Assembly (NCBI RefSeq): GCF_049276915.1
Contig: NZ_JBASXK010000082.1
Span: forward strand, 1 to 21,678
Length of the DNA stretch: 21,678 nt
Reading direction: 5' to 3'
Origin: Aestuariivita sp049276915
GTDB taxonomy: Bacteria; Pseudomonadota; Alphaproteobacteria; Rhodobacterales; Rhodobacteraceae
The translations under genes and the position numbers were made by a program. Position 1 is the first letter of the stretch; each line of letters begins with the position of its first letter. The notes under the pieces are model-generated. The model was not told the DNA's origin and ran no database searches. It was given only the letters and a program-made list of their open reading frames with translations. Shown piece after piece: positions 7,322-14,825 of this stretch.

Positions 7322-8638
7322 TCACGCAGACCCACTGTGCAACCTCGCCATCATTCGTGCTTTTTCTCCCATATCATCGGGTCGCGATATCGCAAGCGCG
7401 AGCTCTTCCAGCGACGCGATGGAATGGCCCGCGCGAAAGCTGTCCACATGCGGCAACATGGCGGCAATCCCACGCGCCTTGGGCGCAAAACCATCCCAGC
7501 GCAACAGCGGGTTCAGCCAGATCAGACGGCGCGCGGAAAGGTGCAGGCGTTCCATCTCTTTGGCAAGCGGCTCGGGATCGTCCCGATCAAGCCCGTCAGT
7601 GATCAAAAGGACAACCGCGCCCTGCCCCAGAACGCGTCTCGACCAGTCGCGGTTGAAGCTATGAAGGCAATCGCCGATCCGTGTGCCGCCTTCCCAATCC
7701 TGCGCCTCGGCACCTGCGGATTTGAGCGCCGCATCCACGTCTCTCTGACCCATATGCCGCGTGATGTTGGTCAAACGCGTGCCAAAGGTGAACGCATGCA
7801 CCTTGGCCCAGCCCGCGCCTTTGGTGTTCGCCACTGCATGCAGAAAATGCAACACCACCCGGCTATACTGGCTCATGGAGCCTGAAATGTCGCAAAGCAC
7901 CACCAGATTCGGCCAGCGTGGTTTGGGCCGTTTCAACGCAAGGTCATAGATCTCGCCACCGCGCCGCATCGAGCTGCGCATGGTGCGCTGCCAATCGATC
8001 CGTTTCCCTTGCAAAGCCGCCTCGCCACGGCGTGACGCGATGGGTTTCACCGGCAGGCTGAGCCGGGCAATCATGCGTTTTGCCGCCGCCGTCTCGGATG
8101 TGCTCATCTGTTCGAAATCCAGCGAGCGCAGCCGTTCCTCGCCCGACATCGTCATCGAGGCATCAATCTCGACAGCCGACTCTTCGTCCGAGGCGTTTTC
8201 GTCGACCGGCGGTTCATCGCGCGCGACGCCGTCCAGAAGGGCTTCGGCGGCACGTTTTTCGGCCGCCTGCGCAATCCTGTCTTCCTGCACGCCGCGAATG
8301 GCCGGGATCATCATGGACATCATGTGTTCCAGATACCGCGGATCACGCCAATACAACCGGAACACCTGCCCGAACACCGCCCGGTGTTCCGGTCGGTTCA
8401 CGAAACAGGCATGCAGCGTCCAGTAGAAATCCTGTTTCTGAGTGAAGCCTGTTGCCTCGACTGCACGGATCGCATCAATCACCCGCCCGGGCCCGATTGG
8501 CAGGCCTGCCTTGCGCAGCGCGCGCGCAAAATGGGTGATGTTGCGCACCAGTTTGGGATCGTCCGGAATCTCGAGGGGGATCTGTTCAACCATGTCGCGG
8601 TGCCAGGGCGATCGTGCCCCTGCATATCCGGCGGGCAT
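7322..8638 (-). CDS. coxE: VWA-domain Mo-hydroxylase maturation protein (CoxE family)
   Basis: CoxE-like proteins pair with the AAA+ protein CoxD and help build the active Mo site of CoxL. The 438-residue reading has the family N-terminus (IPLEIPDDPKLVRNITHFAR, then KAGLPIGPGRVIDAIRA), a middle region rich in Glu/Asp/Ala, and a C-terminal VWA domain. The metal-ion site is CDISGSMSQYS with Asp250, Ser252 and Ser254 (DxSxS), with the later Thr/Asp elements in GGTRIGDCL and LLITDGLDRDDPEP. The start is uncertain: ATG 8638 and ATG 8593 (MVEQIPLEIPDD) are both in frame and neither has a good Shine-Dalgarno site; related proteins make 8593 attractive. It begins only 35 bases after coxD and ends in a hairpin. 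Confidence 0.9.
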   Translation of the reverse strand: MPAGYAGARSPWHRDMVEQIPLEIPDDPKLVRNITHFARALRKAGLPIGPGRVIDAIRAVEATGFTQKQDFYWTLHACFVNRPEHRAVFGQVFRLYWRDPRYLEHMMSMMIPAIRGVQEDRIAQAAEKRAAEALLDGVARDEPPVDENASDEESAVEIDASMTMSGEERLRSLDFEQMSTSETAAAKRMIARLSLPVKPIASRRGEAALQGKRIDWQRTMRSSMRRGGEIYDLALKRPKPRWPNLVVLCDISGSMSQYSRVVLHFLHAVANTKGAGWAKVHAFTFGTRLTNITRHMGQRDVDAALKSAGAEAQDWEGGTRIGDCLHSFNRDWSRRVLGQGAVVLLITDGLDRDDPEPLAKEMERLHLSARRLIWLNPLLRWDGFAPKARGIAAMLPHVDSFRAGHSIASLEELALAISRPDDMGEKARMMARLHSGSA

Positions 8639-8673
8639 CTGACGGCGGATGAGGGATGAGCCAATTCATCGGA

Positions 8674-9582
8674 TCAGACCGGCTCCAACGAGGCTCTGGC
8701 CTCATCAAGCAGCCGTTTGGCCTCGGAGCCCTGCAGTTTCGCGATGTCATCCTGATACTTCAGAATCGCGCCCAGCGTGTCCGATATCACTTCGGGGCTC
8801 AGGTTGATTACGTCCAGCGCCAAAAGACATTTGGCCCAGTCGATAGTTTCCGCCACCCCCGGTTTCTTGAACAGATCCTCGGTCCGAAGAGCCTGCACGA
8901 AGGCCACGATCTCACGGCTGAGGCTTTCGGACGCTTCCGGGGCGCGCGCCGAGAGAATCTCGATCTCGCGGTCGAAATCAGGGTAATCCACCCAATGATA
9001 GAGGCAGCGCCGCTTGAGAGCGTCATGCACTTCGCGGGTTCTGTTCGAGGTCAGAATGACGATGGGTGCTTCGGGAGCCACGATCGTGCCCAGTTCGGGA
9101 ATCGTGACCTGATAATCCGAAAGCGCCTCGAGCAGGAACGCCTCGAATGGCTCATCCGTGCGGTCCAGTTCGTCAATCAGCAGGACAGGCGCGCCATTGG
9201 CGTCTGGGCGCATGGCCTGCAACAAGGGGCGCTCGATCAGGTAATCGGGGCCAAACAGTTCATCCTGAAGCGTCTCGCGGTCAGCCCCGCCTGCCGCTTC
9301 TGCGGTGCGGATTGCCACCATCTGAGCTGGAAAGTTCCATTCATAGACCGCACTGGAGGCATCCAATCCCTCATAGCATTGCAGACGGATCAGGCGGCGT
9401 CCGAGGGCTGCCGAAATGGCTTTGGCTATCTCGGTCTTGCCGACACCGGCCTCGCCTTCCAGAAACAAGGGGCGTCCCAGCTTGAGCGACAGGAAAACCA
9501 CCGTTGCCAATCCGCGCCCGCAGACATAGCCCTGCCCACCCAGCACCTTTTGCACGTCGTCAATGGATGTCGGTAGCGCCAT
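8674..9582 (-). CDS. coxD: MoxR-type AAA+ ATPase, CoxD family
   Basis: This chaperone-like ATPase works with CoxE and is needed in Oligotropha for sulfuration and metal loading of the CoxL active site. The 302-residue protein shows Walker A GEAGVGKT (43-50), Walker B VLLIDELD (133-140), sensor 1 ILTSN (176-180) and Arg-finger candidates at KRRC (190-193). GPDYLIERPLLQAM between Walker A and B is typical of MoxR proteins. AAGGAGG stands 6 bases before the ATG at 9582. It is the promoter-proximal gene of the whole minus-strand cox cluster, so maturation factors are made before structural subunits. Identification is firm at family level, and the Cox assignment follows from its neighbours. Confidence 0.92.
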   Translation of the reverse strand: MALPTSIDDVQKVLGGQGYVCGRGLATVVFLSLKLGRPLFLEGEAGVGKTEIAKAISAALGRRLIRLQCYEGLDASSAVYEWNFPAQMVAIRTAEAAGGADRETLQDELFGPDYLIERPLLQAMRPDANGAPVLLIDELDRTDEPFEAFLLEALSDYQVTIPELGTIVAPEAPIVILTSNRTREVHDALKRRCLYHWVDYPDFDREIEILSARAPEASESLSREIVAFVQALRTEDLFKKPGVAETIDWAKCLLALDVINLSPEVISDTLGAILKYQDDIAKLQGSEAKRLLDEARASLEPV

Positions 9583-9606
9583 GTCGTTCCTCCTTGCGTG
9601 GCATGT

Positions 9607-9635
9607 ACAAGGACACGGGTGTCTGGTGGCGTCAA
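9607..9635 (-). promoter_or_regulatory. Candidate promoter of the cox cluster
   Basis: On the minus strand TTGACG (9635-9630) is a good -35. After 17 bases CCTTGT (9612-9607) is only a poor -10; TTGTAC after 19 bases is an alternative. The site lies 25-53 bases before the coxD start. The -35 element is clear; the rest is weak. Confidence 0.3.
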
Positions 9636-9679
9636 GCGGGCCGCAAAAGGAACCGCTGGATCATTCCTTGTCGCCCGCA

Positions 9680-9708
9680 TTGACGCACCCCTCGTGAGGT
9701 GGCATGAT
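9680..9708 (+). promoter_or_regulatory. Candidate promoter for the glycosyltransferase gene
   Basis: TTGACG (9680-9685), a 17-base spacer, then CATGAT (9703-9708), matching four of six -10 positions. The spacer contains the short dyad CCTC-GT-GAGG. The transcript would have a leader of about 85 bases with a small hairpin (CTGCC 9731-9735 with GGCAG 9741-9745) and a 14-codon reading frame. Confidence 0.4.
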
Positions 9709-9800
9709 TCCTTAAAGAAAATAAAGGTATCTGCCGCAAAGGCAGTTTAACGAGCAGGCAAGAGTATGACCGGCCATTCCATGACGGACGAGGCGCAAAC

Positions 9801-10829
9801 GTGCGCATAACGGCCGTAACATGTGTCAAGAACGAAGGGCCGTTCCTTTTGGAATGGATCGCGTTCAACCGTGTGTTGGGTGTGACGGATTTCCTGTTTT
9901 ACTCTAACGATTGCTCGGATGCGACTGACAGGCTTCTGGATGCGCTGGCGCAAGAGGGCTGGCTGACCCACCTGCCCAACCCCGCCGAAGGGCGCAACTA
10001 TCAGATGGAGGCATTGAAGGATGCCGCCAATCATCCCGTGGTCAGCGAAGCGGACTGGGTCTGGATCGCGGATGTGGATGAGTTTCTGAATATCCATGTC
10101 GGTGATCACACCATTCCTGCCCTGATCGAGGCCTGCGGCGATCCTCAGGCGATTTCGGTGACATTCCAGTTCTTTGCCAATAGCGACATAGACGCATTTG
10201 TGGATGAACCGGTGATTTCCCAATTCACGCGCAGCCACAATCCCGACCTGTGGTGCGGTGAAACAGCGATCGAAGTCAAATCTCTGGTAAGAAACGATTT
10301 TCCCTTGCAGTACTACGGTGCGCACCGCCCGTTTTTCCGCAAGAAACTGCCCGAGAAAAAGCGCCCGTCATGGACGGATGGATCGGGGCGCGCGGTCCAG
10401 CATCGCTTTCTTGTGGCTGCCAACCCGCGACGGATCCGCAAGTTTCCGGCCCTTGGTGCACGTCAGTTTGCAACGCTCAACCACTATGCGCTGCGCTCTC
10501 TGGACAGTTATCTGGTCAAGAACGACCGTGGTGACGTGAACCGCGAACACCGCCATTTCGACGATACATACTGGCGTGAGCGCAATGATCCGGCCTGGGA
10601 AGACCTGTCGATACAACGATACCTGCCAGCCCTGCGCCGCGAAATCGACACCCTGAAGGCCATGCCGGGTGTCAGGGATCTGCATGAGGAGGCGGTTGCG
10701 CTGCATTGCGCCAAACGCGACGCCCTGCTTGAGCAACCAGCCTATCGCGAGATGCGCGCGCAGCTCAAGGCTGCTTCAAAGCTTCCGCCTCAGGAAGAAG
10801 AGATGCTCAGAGAGCTGGGGCTCGCATAA
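9801..10829 (+). CDS. Glycosyltransferase family 2-like protein (Glyco_tranf_2_4 type)
   Basis: This is a probable cytoplasmic sugar transferase acting on surface polysaccharide; donor and acceptor cannot be told. The 342-residue protein opens with the nucleotide-sugar fold signature ITAVTCVKNEGPFLLEWIAFN, continues with FLFYSNDCSDATDRLLD, and has the metal-binding DVDEF at residues 91-95. The second half (HRPFF, LNHYALRSLDSYLVK, DYWRER-like segment) matches the extended family common in roseobacters. No signal peptide is seen. The start is GTG 9801 with GAGG about 7 bases upstream; nearby ATGs at 9766 and 9781 are in another frame. The stop overlaps the start of the next broken gene (TAATG), so the two were once co-translated. 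It shares its C-terminal architecture with the relic downstream. Confidence 0.85.
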   Translation: MRITAVTCVKNEGPFLLEWIAFNRVLGVTDFLFYSNDCSDATDRLLDALAQEGWLTHLPNPAEGRNYQMEALKDAANHPVVSEADWVWIADVDEFLNIHVGDHTIPALIEACGDPQAISVTFQFFANSDIDAFVDEPVISQFTRSHNPDLWCGETAIEVKSLVRNDFPLQYYGAHRPFFRKKLPEKKRPSWTDGSGRAVQHRFLVAANPRRIRKFPALGARQFATLNHYALRSLDSYLVKNDRGDVNREHRHFDDTYWRERNDPAWEDLSIQRYLPALRREIDTLKAMPGVRDLHEEAVALHCAKRDALLEQPAYREMRAQLKAASKLPPQEEEMLRELGLA

Positions 10830-11758
10830 TGAGTTTGAAACTGATCAATCTGGGCCTGCCCAAATGAGGCACGTCTATCCGCAATGACGGGCCCTATGAT
10901 CAACGCGGCATCCAGTTCACGGCATTGAAAGCGGCCCAGAAACTCAAGCCGGTGAAACACGCAGATTGGATCCTGCCGCTGGACGTCGACGAGTTCGTGA
11001 ACATACAGGTTGGCGACCGCACCCTGCCGGCATTGCTCAACGCCCTGCCCGACGCCACCGCCATCACTCTGACCTGGCGGCTGTTCGGCAACTCGGACCA
11101 GGTGCGCTTTGCCGACCGCCCCGTCACCGACAGGTTCATCAAGGCCGCGCCATTGGACATGCCCTGGCCCTGGCGCGCGGCGATGTTCAAGACACTTTAT
11201 CGCAATGACGGGACATATCGGAAACTGGGCGTCCACCGACCGCGCGATCCTGACCCCGACAAGCTGCATCAGGCGCGCTGGTTTGACGGCGAAGGGCGCG
11301 AACTGGATGAGCAATTCCGCACGCGCCGGATATTTTCCAATTACGGGCAGTCAAACCATGCGCTGGTACAACTCAACCACTATGCGATCGGCGCGATGGA
11401 AAGTTTTGTGCTCAAGGCCGATCGCGGGCGCGCCGTGCATTCCGATCACATGCTGGATGTCGATTACTGGGTTGAGCGTAACTTCAACACCGAGACCGAT
11501 ACCTCGATCCACGCCATGGCCCAGACCAGCCACCCGATCCTCAACAGCCTCAAATCCGACACTGAACTGGGCAAGCTGCATGATGGCGCCGTGCGCTGGC
11601 GCCAGGAGCGATTTGAAGCCCTCATGCTGGATGAGCCATTCCGAGCCCTGTTTGCGCGGCTGATGATGACGCCGCCCTCTCGCCCCATCGCACCGATGAC
11701 TGCGCGCATCCTGATGAACTACGCCAACAGGGGCCGCGCGCTGAAGGCGGATAACTAG
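10829..11758 (+). pseudogene. Fusion relic: 5' end of a sulfotransferase joined to a truncated glycosyltransferase
   Basis: From ATG 10829 the frame reads MSLKLINLGLPK, TGA (10865-10867), GTS, then IRNDGPYDQRGIQFTALKAA and a long glycosyltransferase-like body, all in one frame. LINLGLPKxGTS is the start of sulfotransferases (the PAPS-binding loop PKxGTT). IRNDGPYDQRGIQFT is instead an internal segment of the same glycosyltransferase family as the upstream gene, just before DVDEF. The nucleotide-binding N-terminus of that enzyme (about 60 residues) and nearly all of the sulfotransferase are missing. The simplest reading is a deletion that fused two neighbouring genes, plus a nonsense codon. 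A shortened product could still start at TTG 10925 or GTG 10952, but would lack the donor-binding half. An assembly error is the main alternative. Confidence 0.75.
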
Positions 11759-11765
11759 CCCCCTG

Positions 11766-11794
11766 CAGGCTGCACCAAACCGGCCTGAATTTTT
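11766..11794 (+). terminator. Probable intrinsic terminator after the glycosyltransferase relic
   Basis: CAGGCTG (11766-11772) pairs with CGGCCTG (11781-11787, one T-G wobble) around an 8-base loop and is followed by AATTTTT. It starts 8 bases after the stop at 11758. Confidence 0.6.
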
Positions 11795-11873
11795 CTCAAT
11801 TTCGCCCCATTGCGGCACTAGCGTTTATTCCAATCGACGTTCCATCAGAGAACGGCGCTTTGAGGATGTACTT

Positions 11874-12830
11874 ATGCAGGACGTGCCAAACATTCTGGAC
11901 CAGTCGCTGGCAGGCCTTGACAAAAAAGCCTGGAAAGATGCGCTCGCCAATGTGGCGATGGAATGCGGCATGTTCCAGCCTCTGGGCGACAAGCACTTTG
12001 CAACCTTCGTCGAAGAAAAGAACACCCTGCTCGTCACCTTCGAGACGGTAGACGGCATTCGCACGCTGTCCGAAACCGCGCAGCCCATGGGATTCGACAT
12101 GATCCGCGCATTGGGATGGTCGCATCTGTGAATCATCTCGGATGGAGATACCTGGTTTCGGGATCCGATGATCTATGGCTTTTTCGACCGTTTGATCGAT
12201 GACGGGTTTTTCGAGGGGTTTGACAAGGTTGTCTTCTATGGTGCCGGCCCCTGCGGCTATGCGGCTGCGGCATTTTCTGTTGCCTCCCCCGGTTCGACCG
12301 TGATCGCGATCCAGCCCCAGGCCACTCTCGACCCCCGCATGACCGAATGGGATGATCGCTTTACCGAAATGCGGCGCGTCGATTTCAATGATCGCTATGG
12401 CTATGCGCCCGACATGCTGGATGCGGCCGAACAGGCATTCGTGCTTTATGATCCACGCCAGACCCTGGACGCGATGCATGCCGCCCTTTTCCGGCGCAAG
12501 AATGTCACCCGCCTGCGGCTGCCCTTCATGGGCGCAGCACTGCAAACCGCCCTCATTCAGATGCAGCTGATCTACCGTCTCATTTCTCTGGCAGGTCAAG
12601 GCAAGCTGACAGAACTGGCATTTTACAAGATTTACCGCGCCCGGCGTGACTATCGCCCTTACTTGCGCAACCTGATGAACGAATTCGATCGCAGCGGCCG
12701 GGACGAGTTCAACAGGATTTTGTGCAAGAATGTCACCTCACGCATGGCGGCACCTCGGTTCCGTCATCGCCTTGTACGGATGGAAAAAGCCGCTGCCAAA
12801 AAAGCCGCCGGCGAAAACCTGTCAGAGTGA
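11874..12830 (+). pseudogene. Gene interrupted by an in-frame TGA; roseobacter protein of the group often labelled PAPS reductase
   Basis: An 85-codon frame (11874-12131) and a 220-codon frame (12168-12830) lie in the same phase, separated by TGA at 12129-12131. Read through, they give one protein of about 318 residues: ...RALGWSHL-x-IISDGDTWFRDPMIYGFFDRL... Relatives I recall have Cys at x, so TGC or TGT to TGA is a one-base change. The second part has FYGAGPCGYAA (residues 121-131) and IAIQPQATLDPR, resembling the nucleophile elbow of alpha/beta hydrolases but with no Ser. No PAPS reductase motif is visible, so that label is doubtful. GAGG lies 9 bases before ATG 11874. The downstream part could restart at ATG 12168, whose weak GGGA site would be inside a hairpin. 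Nonsense mutation, recoding and sequence error all remain possible. Confidence 0.7.
12132..12172 (+). other. Long hairpin directly after the in-frame TGA
   Basis: ATCAT (12132-12136) pairs with ATGAT (12168-12172). After a 2-base bulge CGGAT (12139-12143) pairs with ATCCG (12163-12167). GAGAT (12145-12149) can pair with GTTTC (12155-12159) using two G-U pairs, leaving the loop ACCTG. The structure begins at the base after the stop codon. It resembles the placement of a bacterial SECIS, but the loop lacks the G expected in its first two bases. Confidence 0.5.
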
Positions 12831-12873
12831 TCCAGATCTTTTCTGTGCCGCACGGCTGTGCTAGCGCAGGGAC

Positions 12874-13911
12874 ATGTCTGATACCCTGACCCTCCGCCGC
12901 CCGGATGACTGGCACCTGCACCTGCGCGATGGCGCTATGCTTGCCGGTGTGCTTCCTGAAACAGCCCGTCATTTTGCACGCGCAATCATCATGCCCAACC
13001 TTGTCCCGCCAGTGGTCAGGGGCTCGGATGCCGCGGCCTACCGCGAGCGTATTCTTGCGGCCCTGCCCGATGATATGTCCTTCGAACCCCTGATGACGCT
13101 GTATCTGACCGAGGACACGGATCCCGATGATGTGGCGGCAAGCCATGCCAGTGGTCTGATAAAGGCGATCAAGCTTTATCCGGCGGGGGCGACGACGAAC
13201 TCGGCCTCGGGGGTGCGGAACTTTGATCATGTCCGCCCTGTTCTTGAGCGTATGGCCGACATCGGCCTGCCCCTGTGCGTGCATGGAGAGGTGACCGACA
13301 GCGATATCGACATCTTTGATCGCGAGGCCGTTTTCATTGACCGCATCCTGGACCCGATCCGACGCAAGACACCGGGCCTGCGTGTGGTGATGGAACATAT
13401 AACAACGCAAGAGGGCGTCGCTTATGCCGGCAGTGGCGGTGATGATCTTGGTGCCACGATCACCACCCATCATCTGGTGATCAACCGCAATGACATCCTG
13501 GTCGGAGGGATCAAGCCGCATTACTACTGCCTGCCCGTGGCCAAACGCGAGGAACACCGCCTTGCTTTGCGCGCCGCCGCGACATCAGGTGATCCGACCT
13601 ATTTCCTGGGCACCGATAGTGCGCCCCATGTGGATGCGCTCAAGGAACATGCCTGCGGCTGCGCGGGATGTTTCACGGCGACCAACACCATGTCCATCCT
13701 TGCAGAGGTATTCGAGCAGGACGGCGCGCTGGACAAGCTTGAGCGTTTTGCATCCCTGCATGGCCCGCGGTTTTATGGCCTGCCCGTCAATGACGAAACC
13801 ATGGTGCTGACCAAGGGCGATCCCGTGGTCTATCCCGAAAAGCTCGACACCGGCGATGGGCCCGTCACAGTTTTTGACCCCAAGATGCCGCTCCACTGGC
13901 GCGTTTCCTGA
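12874..13911 (+). CDS. pyrC: Dihydroorotase (class II, PyrC)
   Basis: This zinc enzyme cyclises N-carbamoyl-L-aspartate to dihydroorotate in pyrimidine synthesis. The 345-residue length matches E. coli PyrC (348). Metal and catalytic residues are in place: His14 and His16 (HLHLRDG), the carbamylated Lys100 (AIKLYPAGATTNS), His137 (VHGE), His175 (MEHITT) and Asp248 (GTDSAPH). The Cys-rich CGCAGCF segment near residue 265 is also seen in close relatives. Start ATG 12874 is preceded by AGGG at close spacing, a modest ribosome site. It lies 43 bases after the interrupted gene and 38 bases before pyrE, so the two pyr genes are probably co-transcribed. Confidence 0.97.
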   Translation: MSDTLTLRRPDDWHLHLRDGAMLAGVLPETARHFARAIIMPNLVPPVVRGSDAAAYRERILAALPDDMSFEPLMTLYLTEDTDPDDVAASHASGLIKAIKLYPAGATTNSASGVRNFDHVRPVLERMADIGLPLCVHGEVTDSDIDIFDREAVFIDRILDPIRRKTPGLRVVMEHITTQEGVAYAGSGGDDLGATITTHHLVINRNDILVGGIKPHYYCLPVAKREEHRLALRAAATSGDPTYFLGTDSAPHVDALKEHACGCAGCFTATNTMSILAEVFEQDGALDKLERFASLHGPRFYGLPVNDETMVLTKGDPVVYPEKLDTGDGPVTVFDPKMPLHWRVS

Positions 13912-13949
13912 CCCCAAATCGCCACAGGCTGACAGAAAGATATCCAGAC

Positions 13950-14630
13950 ATGATCCCCTCCTCCTATCCCTCCGCCGAAGAGATCGCACGCCTGACAGCG
14001 CGCATGCTGCTGGAAATCCAGGCCGTGCATCTGAATGCGGATGAACCCTTTACGCTGGCATCCGGTTTGCCATCGCCCACCTATATCGATTGCCGCAAGC
14101 TGATCTCATTTCCGCGCATCCGCTCGACACTGATGGATTTCCTGACCGTGACAGTCATGCGCAATGCCGGGTTCGAGGCGTTTGACAACATTGCCGGCGG
14201 AGAAACCGCTGGCATCCCGTTTGGTGCATTGGTGGCCGAACGTATGGGCCTGCCCATGACCTATGTGCGCAAGAAACCCAAAGGCTATGGCCGCAACGCC
14301 CGTATCGAAGGCGTCATGACAGAAGGCCAGCGCGTGTTGCTGGTCGAGGATCTGACCACCGATGGTGGCTCAAAACTATCCTTTGTGGATGCGATCCGCG
14401 AAACCGGCGCAAGCTGCGCACATACGGCGGTGATCTTCTACTATGGTATTTTTCCCGACACGGAACAAAAGCTGGGCGATCATGGAATCACCCTGCATCA
14501 CCTGTGCACGTGGTGGGACGTGCTGGCGGCCGCCAAAGAATCAGGAGCCTTCACGACACAGACCCTGAGCGAGGTCGAAGCCTTTCTCAACGCCCCCCGT
14601 GCCTGGCAAGACGCGCGGAAAAACGCCTGA
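13950..14630 (+). CDS. pyrE: Orotate phosphoribosyltransferase
   Basis: It joins orotate to PRPP, making OMP, the step after dihydroorotate oxidation. The 226-residue protein has substrate-binding TYIDCRKL (44-51), the flexible-loop region YVRKKPKGYGRNARIEG (105-121) with catalytic Lys and Arg, and the PRPP loop RVLLVEDLTTDGGS (128-141). The C-terminal helix extension is of the alphaproteobacterial type. The ribosome site is weak (GAAAG about 10 bases upstream). It sits 38 bases after pyrC, and no hairpin terminator with a T tract follows, so transcription may continue toward dnaB. Confidence 0.96.
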   Translation: MIPSSYPSAEEIARLTARMLLEIQAVHLNADEPFTLASGLPSPTYIDCRKLISFPRIRSTLMDFLTVTVMRNAGFEAFDNIAGGETAGIPFGALVAERMGLPMTYVRKKPKGYGRNARIEGVMTEGQRVLLVEDLTTDGGSKLSFVDAIRETGASCAHTAVIFYYGIFPDTEQKLGDHGITLHHLCTWWDVLAAAKESGAFTTQTLSEVEAFLNAPRAWQDARKNA

Positions 14631-14643
14631 CCCGAAGAAAACC

Positions 14644-14825
14644 TGTTCTGCGCAATTTGACAGAACACCCATCTACTGCCACCCTATGTGGTAGCAACGC
14701 GCCCAGTTCGGGGCACATTCTGTGGTCAGGCGAGAGACTCACAACCTATCCACAGAAACATACAATTTGCCTGAGCCGCGCTCATCACGCTAGGACCGCG
14801 CCTTGAGGGTATTGTGGGGACAATC
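14644..14825 (+). promoter_or_regulatory. Structured pyrE-dnaB intergenic region with a near-consensus DnaA box
   Basis: This region holds several signals. A perfect 7-bp inverted repeat, TGTTCTG/CAGAACA, lies at 14644-14667 with a 10-base loop and no T tract. A bulged dyad, CTAC..CAC/GTGGTAG, follows at 14672-14693. CTATCCACA at 14746-14754 is one base off the DnaA box TTATCCACA. The dyad ATTGT-GGGG-ACAAT at 14811-14824 overlaps the ribosome site of dnaB. I could not pick a convincing -35/-10 pair. Confidence 0.4.

Noticed and set aside
12129..12172. Definite selenocysteine insertion site
   Set aside because: The hairpin is real, but its loop lacks the conserved G in the first two bases, and a one-base nonsense change or sequence error explains the TGA. 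Kept only as a finding to test.
14644..14667. Terminator after pyrE
   Set aside because: The 7-bp inverted repeat is perfect but has no T tract after it.
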